Assembly (NCBI RefSeq): GCF_018372875.1
Contig: NZ_JAHAIF010000031.1
Span: 1 to 34,392, forward strand
Reading direction: 5' to 3'
Length of the DNA stretch: 34,392 nucleotides
DNA from: Clostridium sp.
GTDB taxonomy: Bacteria > Bacillota > Clostridia > Clostridiales > Clostridiaceae
Position 1 is the stretch's first letter, and each line of letters opens with the position of its first letter. A program made the position numbers and the translations under genes. Positions 16,414 to 26,147 of this stretch are shown here, in pieces. The notes below the pieces were generated by a model that was given only the letters and a program-made list of their open reading frames with translations, was not told where the DNA came from and did no database searches.

Positions 16414-18276
16414 TTACTTTTGATTAAAATAAGAATATATACTTTCAGCAGTTCGTCTATCTATTGTTGGAGTTTCTAGCAATTCTTCTATACTTGCCTT
16501 CTTTATATTCTCCACATTTCCAAACTTAGTTAGTAATGCAATCCTTCTCTTTTGTCCAACATTAGGTATATCTTCTAATACTGAATGCAATGTTCTTTTA
16601 TCTCTTAATGTTCTATGATATGTAATAGCAAACCTATGAACCTCATCTTGTATCCTTCTAATTAGTTGCATTAAATTAGAATTTCTATTTATTATAACTT
16701 CCTTATTATTATAAATAATCCCTCTTGTTTGATGTTTATCATCTTTAACTAGACCACAAACATTTATATCAATATTTAATTCATTTAATACCTCTAAAGC
16801 AACATTAACTTGACCTTTTCCACCATCCATCATAATCAAATCTGGGAAACTAGAAAACTTTCCTTTAGAAAAATCCAAATTTCTTTCTTGAATTTCCCTT
16901 ATTTCCCTTAAACCATGCTCAAACCTCCTTGTTAATATTTCCCTCATACTGTTATAATCATTAGCACCTTTTACAGTTTTTATTCTAAACTTTCTATAAT
17001 CACTACTTTTTGCTTTACCTTCTTCAAATACTATCATAGTTCCTACAGAATCTACACCTTGTATATTTGATATATCATATGCTTCAATCCTAAAAGGAGG
17101 TTCTTCTAAATTTAAAACTTCTTGAAGTTCACCTACAGAAACTCTATTAATTTCTTTCTCTTTTAATATTTTATCTTTGAATTGCTCCAATGTTAATTTA
17201 GCATTATCCCTAACCATTTGTAATAAGTCTTTCTTTTCACCTTTTTGTGGCATCTTTATCCAAACCTTAGATTCTCTTTTTATAGTTAAAAACTCTTCTA
17301 ATAGTTCTAAATCTTCTACTACAGGAACATAAATATTTTTAGCAATTTTTCCTGCTCCAGAATAAAAGTTAATTATAAATTGACTTATTATTATCTCATC
17401 ACTTTCATCTGCTGTATTTTCTAACATAAAATGTTCTCTTCCAGTTATCTTACCATCTCTAAGGAAGAATACTTGAACGCATGTGTCTTTTTCATCCTTA
17501 TATAAATTAATAAAATCTTCATCGCCTTCAGTAACTCTAAACATTTTTTGCTTTTCAACTAGATTTTCAATGGCTAAAATTTTATCTCTAAAAGATGCAG
17601 CCTTCTCAAACTTCAACTCCATAGATGCTTCTTGCATTTCATCTTTTAACTTCTTAAGTATACTTTTATCCTTGCCATTTAAAATATCTAAAACTTCATC
17701 AATTATTTTATTATAATCCTCTTTTGATATATATCCACCACATGGTGACATACATCTTTTTATGTGATAATTCAAACAAGGCCTTGTAGGAGCCTCTCCT
17801 TCAACAATATTCTTCTTACAGGTTCTTATAGGAAATATCTTTCTAATTAGGTTAATGGTCTCATATACTGCAGTTACATTTGTATAGGGTCCAAAATATT
17901 TATTTCCATCTCTCACAAAGTTTCTTGTGACAAACACTCTAGGGAAATCTTCATTAGTTGTAATCTTTATAAATGGATAAAATTTATCATCTTTAAGTGC
18001 CATGTTATATTTAGGACTATATTTCTTTATTAGATTACACTCTAATATTAAGGCTTCCATCTCTGTATCTGTTACTATATATTCAAACTCAGCTATGTTT
18101 TTCACCATAGATCTAACTTTTTCTGAGTGATTTTTTGAATTTTGAAAATATTGTCTTACCCTATTTTTAAGTATCTTAGCCTTACCAACATATATAACTT
18201 CTCCTAAGCTATTTTTCATTAAATATACACCTGGCTTATCAGGCAAAACTTTTAGTTGATATTCAAAATCAAATAT
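16414..18276 (-). CDS. uvrC: Excinuclease ABC subunit C, apparent AUA start
   Basis: UvrC makes both incisions in nucleotide excision repair when loaded by UvrB. Domains in order: GIY-YIG nuclease (PGVYLMKN..VIYVGKAKILKNRVRQYF, about 10-60), UVR motif (about 195-230), RNase-H-like nuclease and C-terminal helix-hairpin-helix (DIPNVGQKRRIALLTKFG). The only upstream standard start, GTG 18285, overlaps AGGAGG (18290-18285) itself and cannot be used. The codon 8 nt after that site is ATA (18276-18274), which would give the N-terminus (M)FDFEYQLKVLPDKPGVY; the UvrC family usually starts MFDF. I therefore place the start at ATA (620 aa). No LexA box is seen upstream. Confidence 0.9.
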   Translation of the reverse strand: MFDFEYQLKVLPDKPGVYLMKNSLGEVIYVGKAKILKNRVRQYFQNSKNHSEKVRSMVKNIAEFEYIVTDTEMEALILECNLIKKYSPKYNMALKDDKFYPFIKITTNEDFPRVFVTRNFVRDGNKYFGPYTNVTAVYETINLIRKIFPIRTCKKNIVEGEAPTRPCLNYHIKRCMSPCGGYISKEDYNKIIDEVLDILNGKDKSILKKLKDEMQEASMELKFEKAASFRDKILAIENLVEKQKMFRVTEGDEDFINLYKDEKDTCVQVFFLRDGKITGREHFMLENTADESDEIIISQFIINFYSGAGKIAKNIYVPVVEDLELLEEFLTIKRESKVWIKMPQKGEKKDLLQMVRDNAKLTLEQFKDKILKEKEINRVSVGELQEVLNLEEPPFRIEAYDISNIQGVDSVGTMIVFEEGKAKSSDYRKFRIKTVKGANDYNSMREILTRRFEHGLREIREIQERNLDFSKGKFSSFPDLIMMDGGKGQVNVALEVLNELNIDINVCGLVKDDKHQTRGIIYNNKEVIINRNSNLMQLIRRIQDEVHRFAITYHRTLRDKRTLHSVLEDIPNVGQKRRIALLTKFGNVENIKKASIEELLETPTIDRRTAESIYSYFNQK

Positions 18277-18430
18277 TTTAACCACCTCCTAAATTTATTC
18301 TAACTCTTTTTATATTAGTGTTCTACATATTATTATTTATAACATTTATTTTATCTATAGCTTATTAATTTTTTAATATGAAAATATAATAAAATTAAAA
18401 TTGTATATTTTCCTCGTATAAATAAAAAGA

Positions 18431-18454
18431 AGAAGATTAATTCTATAATCTTCT
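18431..18454 (-). terminator. Terminator of the uvrA-fha-rodA-pbp run
   Basis: AGAAGATTA (18431-18439) pairs with TAATCTTCT (18446-18454) and the minus strand continues CTTTTTATT. It lies 12 nt beyond the PBP stop. Confidence 0.88.
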
Positions 18455-18465
18455 CCTCATAATTA

Positions 18466-19938
18466 CTATTTTAATGCTGCTTTCATTACTGCCCCTGCAA
18501 TTGGCGCAGCTGCTTCTGAACCATATCCTCCATTTTCAACTATAACAGCTACTGCTATTTTAGGATTATCTGCTGGTGCAAAACCTATAAACCAAGCATG
18601 AGGCTTTTGTAAGTTACCATTGTTATCTCTTTGATCAGCTGTTCCAGTTTTACCTGCTACATTCATACCACTGAAATATGACTTACTTCCAAAATTGTTC
18701 TTCACCATATTAACCATATAGTCCTTTATTGTCTTTGCATCACTAGTAGGAAGTACCTGACCATACTTTTTATCCCCATACTTCTTTACCACATTCATAT
18801 TTAAGTCTACTACTTGATTAACAAGCTTAGGTTCCATCATTACCCCATCATTAGCTATAGTACTTGCTACTAAAGCCATCTGCATTGGAGTTGAAACAAT
18901 ACTACTTTGACCTATACCTGATTGAGCTATCATACCTACTTCATAACTTTCTAAAGTAGGAAACTCACTTTTTGAAATAGAGAATCCTATAGAAGGAATA
19001 TCTTTATTAAAGCCAAAATCTTCTGCTGTTTGTTTTAAAGTTTTATTTCCTAATTCTTGTGCTAAAGTACCAAACACTACATTACTAGAAACTTCAAAAG
19101 CTTTTTGTAAATTAATGTTTCCATAAACTTTATTTTGATTGTTAGATAAAGTTTGACCACCACCAAGCTCTATCTTTCCTTTATCTTCAAAAATTCTTTT
19201 TGTTATTCCATCAATATTTTCAAGAGCACTAGCTGTTGTTATAACCTTAAAAGTAGATCCAGGTGGATATTTACCCGAAGTTGCTCTATTTATAAGCGGG
19301 CTTCCTAAATCCTCCCCAGCATTAATTTTATTCATTACTGTTTCTAAATCGTTAGGATTATATGTTGGTTTTGATACCATTGCTAGTACTTCTCCAGTAT
19401 TAGGGTCTAAAGCAACTACAGCCCCTTTTCTATTTCCTAAAGCATCATAAGCAGCTTTTTGAATATCATAATCTAATGTTGTTATAACTCCATTACCTAC
19501 TTTATTTTCCTCTTTACTTCTATCTTTAAATGCTTCTTTTAATGATTCAAAACTTAAATCCTTAAAGAAGTTTCTTAATCCAACTTGCACACTACTATAT
19601 GTAGTTAGTTCTGTATCAAAAGTTTTTTCCAATCCTGATAAATCATACTTTTGACTGGCGTAACCTAATGCGTGTACATATAAATCTCCATATATATATT
19701 CTCTAGATTGAGTTAAAGTCCCTGTTCTTTCACTCTTGGTTAGTGCATTTTTATCTCTATCGTATATAGTTCCTCTAACAACTTCATTTCTCTTTGCCCA
19801 TAATCTTTTATTTCCAGCATCAGCTGCTATATCAGGGGCCTTAAATGTTTGAAAATATGCTATATATGATATTAGAGCTACAAAGAAGAATAAAAATATT
19901 ATCATTACCTTTTTTACACTATCTTTAAAATCATTCAT
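18466..19938 (-). CDS. Class B penicillin-binding protein, PbpA-type transpeptidase
   Basis: This D,D-transpeptidase crosslinks peptidoglycan and acts with the RodA/FtsW protein encoded 2 nt upstream. An N-terminal signal anchor is at about 11-29. The transpeptidase domain has all three active-site motifs: STFK (Ser228-Lys231), SSN (284-286) and KTG (430-432). At 490 aa it lacks the long dimerisation domain of PBP2 or FtsI and matches the short PbpA type of actinobacteria (about 490 aa). The N-terminal pedestal is brief (GTIYDRDKNALTKS). It is the last gene of the fha-rodA-pbp run and is followed by a terminator. Confidence 0.93.
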   Translation of the reverse strand: MNDFKDSVKKVMIIFLFFFVALISYIAYFQTFKAPDIAADAGNKRLWAKRNEVVRGTIYDRDKNALTKSERTGTLTQSREYIYGDLYVHALGYASQKYDLSGLEKTFDTELTTYSSVQVGLRNFFKDLSFESLKEAFKDRSKEENKVGNGVITTLDYDIQKAAYDALGNRKGAVVALDPNTGEVLAMVSKPTYNPNDLETVMNKINAGEDLGSPLINRATSGKYPPGSTFKVITTASALENIDGITKRIFEDKGKIELGGGQTLSNNQNKVYGNINLQKAFEVSSNVVFGTLAQELGNKTLKQTAEDFGFNKDIPSIGFSISKSEFPTLESYEVGMIAQSGIGQSSIVSTPMQMALVASTIANDGVMMEPKLVNQVVDLNMNVVKKYGDKKYGQVLPTSDAKTIKDYMVNMVKNNFGSKSYFSGMNVAGKTGTADQRDNNGNLQKPHAWFIGFAPADNPKIAVAVIVENGGYGSEAAAPIAGAVMKAALK

Positions 19939-19940
19939 CT

Positions 19941-21164
19941 TTATCCCTCCTCTGAAACCTTCTGTAATAAACCTAGGGTAAAGAACATTGTTACCATAGA
20001 ACTACCACCATAACTTACAAAAGGTAATGTTATACCTGTTAAAGGAATAACTGCAAATATACCACCTACAATTACTAAAGCTTGACATGCAATCATTATA
20101 CTAAATCCAACAGCAACTAATTGGGAAAACTTATCATCCGTTACAAATGCTATTCTTATAGCTCTATAAAACAGCAAGAAAAATATTATCAATATTCCTA
20201 TTCCAAATATTATTCCAAACTCCTCACATATTGCTGCAAAGATATAATCACTTTCCTTTACAGGAACAAATCCTGGATATCCTTGTCCTAAGCCAGAACC
20301 AAGCATACCTCCAGAAGATATTGAATATAATCCTTGAGTTACTTGATAATATCCATATCCATTAGGATCTGCCCAAGGATTTCTCCATATATCAACTCTT
20401 GTTCTTACATGTGGGAACAGCTTATATGCTATACTTGACCCTAATGCAAAAAGACCAAGACATGTAAAGGCATACTTTTTCTTTGATGTAGCGATATACA
20501 ATACTGATACTGATATTCCAAAGAATATTAATGCTGATCCTAAATCTCTCTGTAAAACTAAGCATCCTAAGAAAATCATTACTACTATAGCAGGCTGAAT
20601 AAGCTGCTTAATATGTTCAAATCCCTTTTTCGTATTATCAAAATCCTTCAAAACTGATGCCAGATATATTACTAAAAATATCTTTCCAAACTCTGAAGGC
20701 TGAAATCCAAATCCTCCTAAGAATACCCAGTTTTTTGCTCCATTTAATTCTTTTCCCAATAATAAGGCCATAGGTGCAAAAATAAGAGTTGCTACTAGGT
20801 ATATAGTTTTATATTTTGCAAAGCTCCTAATATTAGGTACAATTACAACTGTCAAAATATACACAATAATACCAACTATAAACCAAACTATTTGTTTTAT
20901 AGCCAGTGATGTTTCTAGTCTATATAACATGGCTATTCCGATTACAGACAAAATTCCTGCAAAAATCAATAAAAATTTATCTCCATCTGGATAAAATCTT
21001 CTTATAACAAAATGTGAATATCCTATAACTAAACACAATGCTCCACCAATTATAAGTGCTTTTTTATCTATAGGATTAGATAATATAGCTAGATTACTAA
21101 AAAGGCCTATACATAAAATATAAGTAAGTATAAGTAACTTTCTTTCATCCTTTCGCATTTTCAT
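19941..21164 (-). CDS. rodA: FtsW/RodA/SpoVE family glycosyltransferase
   Basis: This polytopic SEDS protein polymerises lipid II glycan strands. It has 407 aa with about ten transmembrane helices. Family motifs visible are QPSEFGKIFLVIYLAS, QRDLGSALIFFGIS and GSGLGQGYPGFVPVKESDYIF, and it ends with the conserved GITLPFVSYGGSSM. A GAGGTGA site precedes ATG 21164. It lies directly between an FHA protein and a PBP, the usual pairing of SEDS and class B PBP. Whether it serves elongation (RodA) or division (FtsW) cannot be decided from sequence alone; the FHA-RodA-PbpA order favours RodA. Confidence 0.93.
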   Translation of the reverse strand: MKMRKDERKLLILTYILCIGLFSNLAILSNPIDKKALIIGGALCLVIGYSHFVIRRFYPDGDKFLLIFAGILSVIGIAMLYRLETSLAIKQIVWFIVGIIVYILTVVIVPNIRSFAKYKTIYLVATLIFAPMALLLGKELNGAKNWVFLGGFGFQPSEFGKIFLVIYLASVLKDFDNTKKGFEHIKQLIQPAIVVMIFLGCLVLQRDLGSALIFFGISVSVLYIATSKKKYAFTCLGLFALGSSIAYKLFPHVRTRVDIWRNPWADPNGYGYYQVTQGLYSISSGGMLGSGLGQGYPGFVPVKESDYIFAAICEEFGIIFGIGILIIFFLLFYRAIRIAFVTDDKFSQLVAVGFSIMIACQALVIVGGIFAVIPLTGITLPFVSYGGSSMVTMFFTLGLLQKVSEEG

Positions 21165-21187
21165 ATAATCACCTCTAACTCTTCCAG

Positions 21188-21628
21188 TTAACCTAATACC
21201 TTAAGCTTAGTTGTTCCTATTGTAACTATATCTTTGCTAAATAATTTTACCCTTCCATTAATTTTCTTATCATTAACAAAAGTTCCATTTGTACTATTTA
21301 AATCTTCAATTAACAATACATTATTCTTAACAATTAGCTTTGCATGATTACCTGATACATGTAAATCTTGCAATATAATAGAATTATCCTCTTTTCTCCC
21401 TATAGTTATAATACCTTTAACTGGAATTACCGAACCCTTCTTTAAGTTTCCTTCTTCACTAATTTCTATTACTTCCAACCCATGATTTTTCCTAGATTCT
21501 GAAGGTCTTTTTCTTCCGCCACCTTTAACATCTTTATACATTATCTTTAATGCTGAGTATATTAAAGAATATAATAAAATTATAAAAAAGATTCCAAATA
21601 CTATGGCAGATAATTTCGTAAAATTCAT
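21188..21628 (-). CDS. Membrane-anchored FHA-domain protein, FhaB-like
   Basis: This 146-aa protein has an N-terminal transmembrane anchor (about 8-27), a basic linker (GGGRKRPSESRKNH) and a C-terminal FHA domain. The FHA phosphothreonine-binding residues are present: GR at GRKEDNSI, S..H in VSGNHAKL, and DLNSTNGTFVN. FHA domains read Ser/Thr-kinase output. Size and layout match mycobacterial FhaB, whose gene is also near rodA and pbpA. ATG 21628 is chosen: GAGGTGA is about 5 nt upstream, and the longer reading has no site. It probably couples kinase signalling to the cell-wall synthase encoded downstream. Confidence 0.9.
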   Translation of the reverse strand: MNFTKLSAIVFGIFFIILLYSLIYSALKIMYKDVKGGGRKRPSESRKNHGLEVIEISEEGNLKKGSVIPVKGIITIGRKEDNSIILQDLHVSGNHAKLIVKNNVLLIEDLNSTNGTFVNDKKINGRVKLFSKDIVTIGTTKLKVLG

Positions 21629-21724
21629 AACTTCACCTCGAAAACTTTTCATATATAAGTAGATTATACAACAAAAGTTATATAAAACCATAATATTTAT
21701 ACTTAACTAAGAATAATTTAAGAT

Positions 21725-24547
21725 TTATATCATCCTCTTTAGATATTTACCAGTATAGGATTCTTCACATTTAGCAACCTTTTCTGGAGTACCTTGAACA
21801 ATTAAAGTACCTCCCTTATCTCCACCCTCTGGTCCTAAATCAATAATATAATCTGCACACTTAATCATATCTAAATTATGCTCTATAACTAAAACAGTAT
21901 TACCTGCATCTACTAATCTTTGTAATATTTCTACTAATCGGCTCACATCATCTATATGTAAGCCTGTTGTAGGCTCATCTAATATATATAATGTTTTTCC
22001 TGTACTTCTTTTAGATAATTCATATGCTAACTTTATTCTTTGTGCTTCTCCTCCAGATAATTGGGTAGATGGTTGACCCAATCTTACATACCCTAGTCCT
22101 ACATCATATAATGTTTGTAATTTATTCTTTATCCTTGGTAAATTTTCAAAGAACTCTAGTCCTTCTTCCACTGTCATATTTAATATATCATCAATATTCT
22201 TACCTTTATATTTTACTTCTAAAGTTTCTCTATTATACCTCTTACCTTTACATACTTCACAAGGAACATATACATCTGATAAGAATTGCATTTCTATTTT
22301 TATTATTCCATCACCTGAACAAGCCTCACATCTTCCCCCTTTTACATTAAAAGAAAATCTACCTGGCTTATACCCTCTCATTTTTGCTTCAGTAGTATTA
22401 GCAAACAATTCTCTTATTATATCAAAAGTTCCTGTATATGTAGCAGGGTTTGACCTTGGAGTTCTTCCTATAGGACTTTGATCTATATCAATAATTTTAT
22501 CAATATTTTCATATCCCGTAATTTCTTTATGTGAGCCTACTGGATTTTTACTTCTATTTACAATCTTATTTAACCCTTTATATAAGATTTCATTAACTAA
22601 TGTACTTTTTCCAGACCCAGAAACCCCTGTAATCATTGTTAAAGTTCCTAAAGGTATTGAAACATTTATATTCTTTAGATTATTTTCTTTTGCTCCTTTA
22701 ATAGTAATCTTATTGCCATTTCCTTTTCTTCTTTCCTTAGGAACATCTATTTTTTTCTTCCCACTTAAATATTGACCAGTAATTGATTTTTCATTATTTA
22801 CTATTTCATCAAATGTTCCAGTTGCAACAATTTCTCCACCATGTTCACCAGCTCTTGGTCCAATATCTACGATATAATCTGCTTCTCTCATTGTATCTTC
22901 ATCATGTTCTACAACTACAACAGTATTACCTACATCTCTTAAGTTTTTCAATGTAGCTATTAATTTATCATTATCTCTTTGATGAAGACCTATACTTGGT
23001 TCATCTAAAATATAAAGAACTCCCATTAAAGATGATCCTATTTGTGTTGCTAACCTAATTCTTTGTGATTCTCCTCCTGATAAGGTACCTGAATTTCTTG
23101 ATAAATTTAAATAATCTAATCCTACATCTATTAGGAAATTTAATCTACTTCTTATCTCCTTTAATATTTGCTCACTTATAATTTTATTTTTCTCTGAGAA
23201 TTCTATTCCATCTAAAAACTCTAATTCTTCTCTAATTGGCATATTTGTAAATTCATAAATATTTTTTCCACCAATCTTAACGGATAAAGCTTCTCTTTTC
23301 AACCTTGCTCCCCTACACTTTGGGCAATGATTATCGCTCATATATTGTTCTATTTCATTTTTCATCATATCTGAACTTGTTTCACTATATCTCTTAGTTA
23401 AATTATTAATTTCTCCTGGATATGAATAATTATATTCAGCAGTAACTCCTTCTTTTGTATAAGTAACATTAAGTTTCTTACCTTTAGTACCATAAAGAAT
23501 TACATCTACTATTTCCTTAGGTAAATCCTTTATTGGAGTATTAAGTGAAAAATCATATTCCTTACTTAAAGCTTGAAGTATTGCATAAGTCCAAGAGTCA
23601 TCTTTTAATCTTCCAGCTCCCCAGCTTGAAATTGCTCCCTCCATAAGACTTAGACTTTTATCTGGTATTACTAGATCTGGATCTATTTCATACAGCGTTC
23701 CTAATCCATCACAATAATCGCATTTACCAAATGGTGAATTAAAAGAAAATAGTCTAGGAGCTAGTTCATCTATACTTATGCCACAATCAGGACAAGCAAA
23801 TTTTTCACTAAATAATATATCATCATCACCTATAACACTTACAAGTGCTAATCCTTCTCCTAACTTTAAGGCTGTTTCTAAAGAATCTGTAAGCCTACCC
23901 TCTATTCCATCCTTTATAATTATTCTATCTACTACTGCTTCTATATTATGCTTTATATTTTTCTCTAATTTTATTTCATCTTCTGATAAGTCGTATATTT
24001 CTCTATCTATTCTTGCTCTGACAAAACCATTTTTCTTTATTGTTTCTATTACTTTTTCATGATTCCCTTTTCTACCTCTTATAATTGGAGATAATATTAA
24101 AATCTTAGTTCTATCCCCAAGAGACATTACTTTATCAACAATTTGGTCAACAGATTGTTGACTTATCTCTTTACCACACTTTGGACAATATGGTGTTCCA
24201 ACTCTTGCATATAATAATCTTAAGTAATCATATATTTCTGTTATTGTACCAACTGTGGACCTAGGATTCTTACTTGTAGTCTTTTGATCTATTGATATAG
24301 CTGGTGATAATCCTTCTATATAATCAACATCAGGCTTATTCATCTGACCTAAGAATTGTCTTGCATAAGCAGATAGTGACTCTACATACCTTCTTTGTCC
24401 TTCTGCATATAAGGTATCAAAAGCTAAAGATGATTTTCCAGAACCTGATAGCCCTGTAAATACCACTAGCTTATCTCTTGGAATTTCTAAATCAACATTT
24501 TTAAGATTATGTACTCTAGCTCCCTTAATGACTATTTTATCTATCAT
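21725..24547 (-). CDS. uvrA: Excinuclease ABC subunit A
   Basis: This ATPase recognises helix-distorting DNA damage and loads UvrB. The 940-aa protein has two ABC ATPase modules (Walker [14 protein letters not shown] near 31-43 and [13 protein letters not shown] near 640; signatures [12 protein letters not shown] and [12 protein letters not shown]). It has the zinc modules CPDCGISI...CDYC and CEACSGDG...CEVC and the UvrB-binding region. GAGGGG lies upstream of ATG 24547. A strong sigma-A promoter with an overlapping LexA box (24608-24621) shows SOS control. The FHA-rodA-pbp genes follow 96 nt downstream without a terminator, so SOS-driven read-through into them is possible. Confidence 0.98.
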   Translation of the reverse strand: MIDKIVIKGARVHNLKNVDLEIPRDKLVVFTGLSGSGKSSLAFDTLYAEGQRRYVESLSAYARQFLGQMNKPDVDYIEGLSPAISIDQKTTSKNPRSTVGTITEIYDYLRLLYARVGTPYCPKCGKEISQQSVDQIVDKVMSLGDRTKILILSPIIRGRKGNHEKVIETIKKNGFVRARIDREIYDLSEDEIKLEKNIKHNIEAVVDRIIIKDGIEGRLTDSLETALKLGEGLALVSVIGDDDILFSEKFACPDCGISIDELAPRLFSFNSPFGKCDYCDGLGTLYEIDPDLVIPDKSLSLMEGAISSWGAGRLKDDSWTYAILQALSKEYDFSLNTPIKDLPKEIVDVILYGTKGKKLNVTYTKEGVTAEYNYSYPGEINNLTKRYSETSSDMMKNEIEQYMSDNHCPKCRGARLKREALSVKIGGKNIYEFTNMPIREELEFLDGIEFSEKNKIISEQILKEIRSRLNFLIDVGLDYLNLSRNSGTLSGGESQRIRLATQIGSSLMGVLYILDEPSIGLHQRDNDKLIATLKNLRDVGNTVVVVEHDEDTMREADYIVDIGPRAGEHGGEIVATGTFDEIVNNEKSITGQYLSGKKKIDVPKERRKGNGNKITIKGAKENNLKNINVSIPLGTLTMITGVSGSGKSTLVNEILYKGLNKIVNRSKNPVGSHKEITGYENIDKIIDIDQSPIGRTPRSNPATYTGTFDIIRELFANTTEAKMRGYKPGRFSFNVKGGRCEACSGDGIIKIEMQFLSDVYVPCEVCKGKRYNRETLEVKYKGKNIDDILNMTVEEGLEFFENLPRIKNKLQTLYDVGLGYVRLGQPSTQLSGGEAQRIKLAYELSKRSTGKTLYILDEPTTGLHIDDVSRLVEILQRLVDAGNTVLVIEHNLDMIKCADYIIDLGPEGGDKGGTLIVQGTPEKVAKCEESYTGKYLKRMI

Positions 24548-24607
24548 ACTCTTATCCCCTCTTCATTTTATATCTATATTCTACCTATATTAAGCTTAAT
24601 GAGTTCT

Positions 24608-24621
24608 CGAACATAAGTTCC
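24608..24621 (-). promoter_or_regulatory. LexA (SOS) box of uvrA
   Basis: CGAACATAAGTTCC matches the Gram-positive SOS palindrome CGAACNNNNGTTCG at 9 of 10 fixed positions. It begins 9 nt downstream of the -10, over the transcription start, where LexA would block initiation. Confidence 0.85.
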
Positions 24622-24630
24622 TATTATTGT

Positions 24631-24659
24631 ATTTTAAACTTTATATTTATTCTTGTCAA
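24631..24659 (-). promoter_or_regulatory. Sigma-A promoter of uvrA
   Basis: Minus strand TTGACA (24659-24654), exactly 17 nt, TAAAAT (24636-24631). The -35 is a perfect consensus. Confidence 0.8.
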
Positions 24660-24723
24660 TTATTGAGGAGAATATGAAAAAAACATAATAAAATCATGTT
24701 TATACTTTCCTATGCATTAAAAA

Positions 24724-24749
24724 AATGCTATGACACCCGTCATAGCATT
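24724..24749 (-). terminator. Terminator of the uvrB-WG repeat unit
   Basis: AATGCTATGAC (24724-24734) pairs with GTCATAGCATT (24739-24749) around a 4-nt loop, with TTTTTTT on the minus strand. It begins 4 nt after the WG-protein stop. Confidence 0.93.
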
Positions 24750-24753
24750 AATA

Positions 24754-26121
24754 TTACTTTGCAATTTTACCCTGTATATTTATAGTAACATTCTCATCTT
24801 TATCATTTCTCAATAGCAATACATTTTCTTCATAATTAGTACCATATAAATCTGTATAATTAATATAATATTTGTCATCTAATTCTAATAATAACTTTCC
24901 ATTTTGTGAATATACTTTTGTATTGGTATTATCATTTTTAGACAATATTATAAAATCCCCATAAAACTGAACTGTTACTCCATTTAAATCTTCAATTTTA
25001 TTCCCCATCTTATCTACTAAGTATTTATGTTCATTGCTACTTAATACATTTATTTCTCCATACCACTCATTTACATCGGTATATCCTAATTCAGTATAAT
25101 TAGCTATTATATTTCCTTCATTATCAATACAGACTATTTCATACTTACTTCCATTATATATCTCCCCATAACTTATTCCATTGATAACCTCATTAATGAA
25201 ATCAACTTCTACTTCGAAAACTAAATTTCCTTCATAATCCATAAAGCCACATTTATTATTTCCACTACGGAATATTACTCCATCCTTCTGAATTCTCATA
25301 ATATCAATTACATCAATAGGTAAGTCTACATTTTCACCTTTACTATCAATCAAATAAGAATTTCTTTCATTGCTACACAAGAAGTATTTATTATCATAAG
25401 AACTTATATACTCAAATCCACTATCAATTACCTTTTTACCATTTCTCCCTATAAGATAGTAATTATCACTGTCTTTAACAATTGCTACACCATTCATAAA
25501 GCTTTCACAATATTCATATTTTGCTTTCACCAATATATTTCCTCTAATATCAATATATCCATACTTATCATTTTTCTCAAAAACAGCTATTCCATCAACA
25601 AACTCATGAACATATATATCTTCATCTATTTCACATAGCTTTTTTCCATCATAATCAATTAAAATCTCTGTATCATCTTCTTCAACTATAGCTGCGCCAC
25701 CACAAAACGGTGTAGCATAGTAATAAGAATTATCAAGCATGTAATTTCCATCTTTTGAAATATATCTATATCTATCATCCTCTTTTACTAATCCTATACC
25801 TTCACTAAAAGCTGTAGCATAGTCGAATTTAGCTTCTATAACTACATTCATATTTTCATCTACATAACCCCACTTTTTATTCTTCGCCTGGTATGGATAA
25901 TACTTAACATCATCATATTTTAAAGTTATCTCTTCAATCTCCGCATATGCATCTTCCTCTTCTTCTTCTTTAGAGAACCAACCTAATATTCCACTAAAAT
26001 CAGGTGATGGTATGTTATTATCCTTTATCAACTTAACTCCTATTGTAGTAAATACCCCAATTATAGAAATTGTTAATACTACAATAATAGAAAACCCTAT
26101 AACTTCATTTTTCCTTTTCAA
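24754..26121 (-). CDS. Membrane-anchored WG-repeat protein
   Basis: This 455-aa protein has an N-terminal transmembrane helix (about 8-31), a short acidic linker (KEEEEEDAYAEIEE) and a series of WG-like repeats, each roughly 30-45 residues (KKWGYVDENMNVVIEAKFDY, DKYGYIDIRGNILVKAKYEY, NKCGFMDYEGNLVFE and weaker copies). It is predicted to sit outside the membrane. WG repeats form beta-rich binding surfaces; no enzymatic motif is seen. The start is TTG 26121 with AAGGGGAG about 9 nt upstream. It lies 26 nt after uvrB with no terminator between, so it is probably co-transcribed from the SOS-controlled uvrB promoter. Why a surface repeat protein follows uvrB is unknown. Confidence 0.85.
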   Translation of the reverse strand: MKRKNEVIGFSIIVVLTISIIGVFTTIGVKLIKDNNIPSPDFSGILGWFSKEEEEEDAYAEIEEITLKYDDVKYYPYQAKNKKWGYVDENMNVVIEAKFDYATAFSEGIGLVKEDDRYRYISKDGNYMLDNSYYYATPFCGGAAIVEEDDTEILIDYDGKKLCEIDEDIYVHEFVDGIAVFEKNDKYGYIDIRGNILVKAKYEYCESFMNGVAIVKDSDNYYLIGRNGKKVIDSGFEYISSYDNKYFLCSNERNSYLIDSKGENVDLPIDVIDIMRIQKDGVIFRSGNNKCGFMDYEGNLVFEVEVDFINEVINGISYGEIYNGSKYEIVCIDNEGNIIANYTELGYTDVNEWYGEINVLSSNEHKYLVDKMGNKIEDLNGVTVQFYGDFIILSKNDNTNTKVYSQNGKLLLELDDKYYINYTDLYGTNYEENVLLLRNDKDENVTINIQGKIAK

Positions 26122-26147
26122 AAGCCCCTTCTCCCCTTACCACATTA

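Noticed and set aside
22069..22350. 93-aa plus-strand frame
   Set aside because: Antisense to the second ABC module of uvrA; no start signal.
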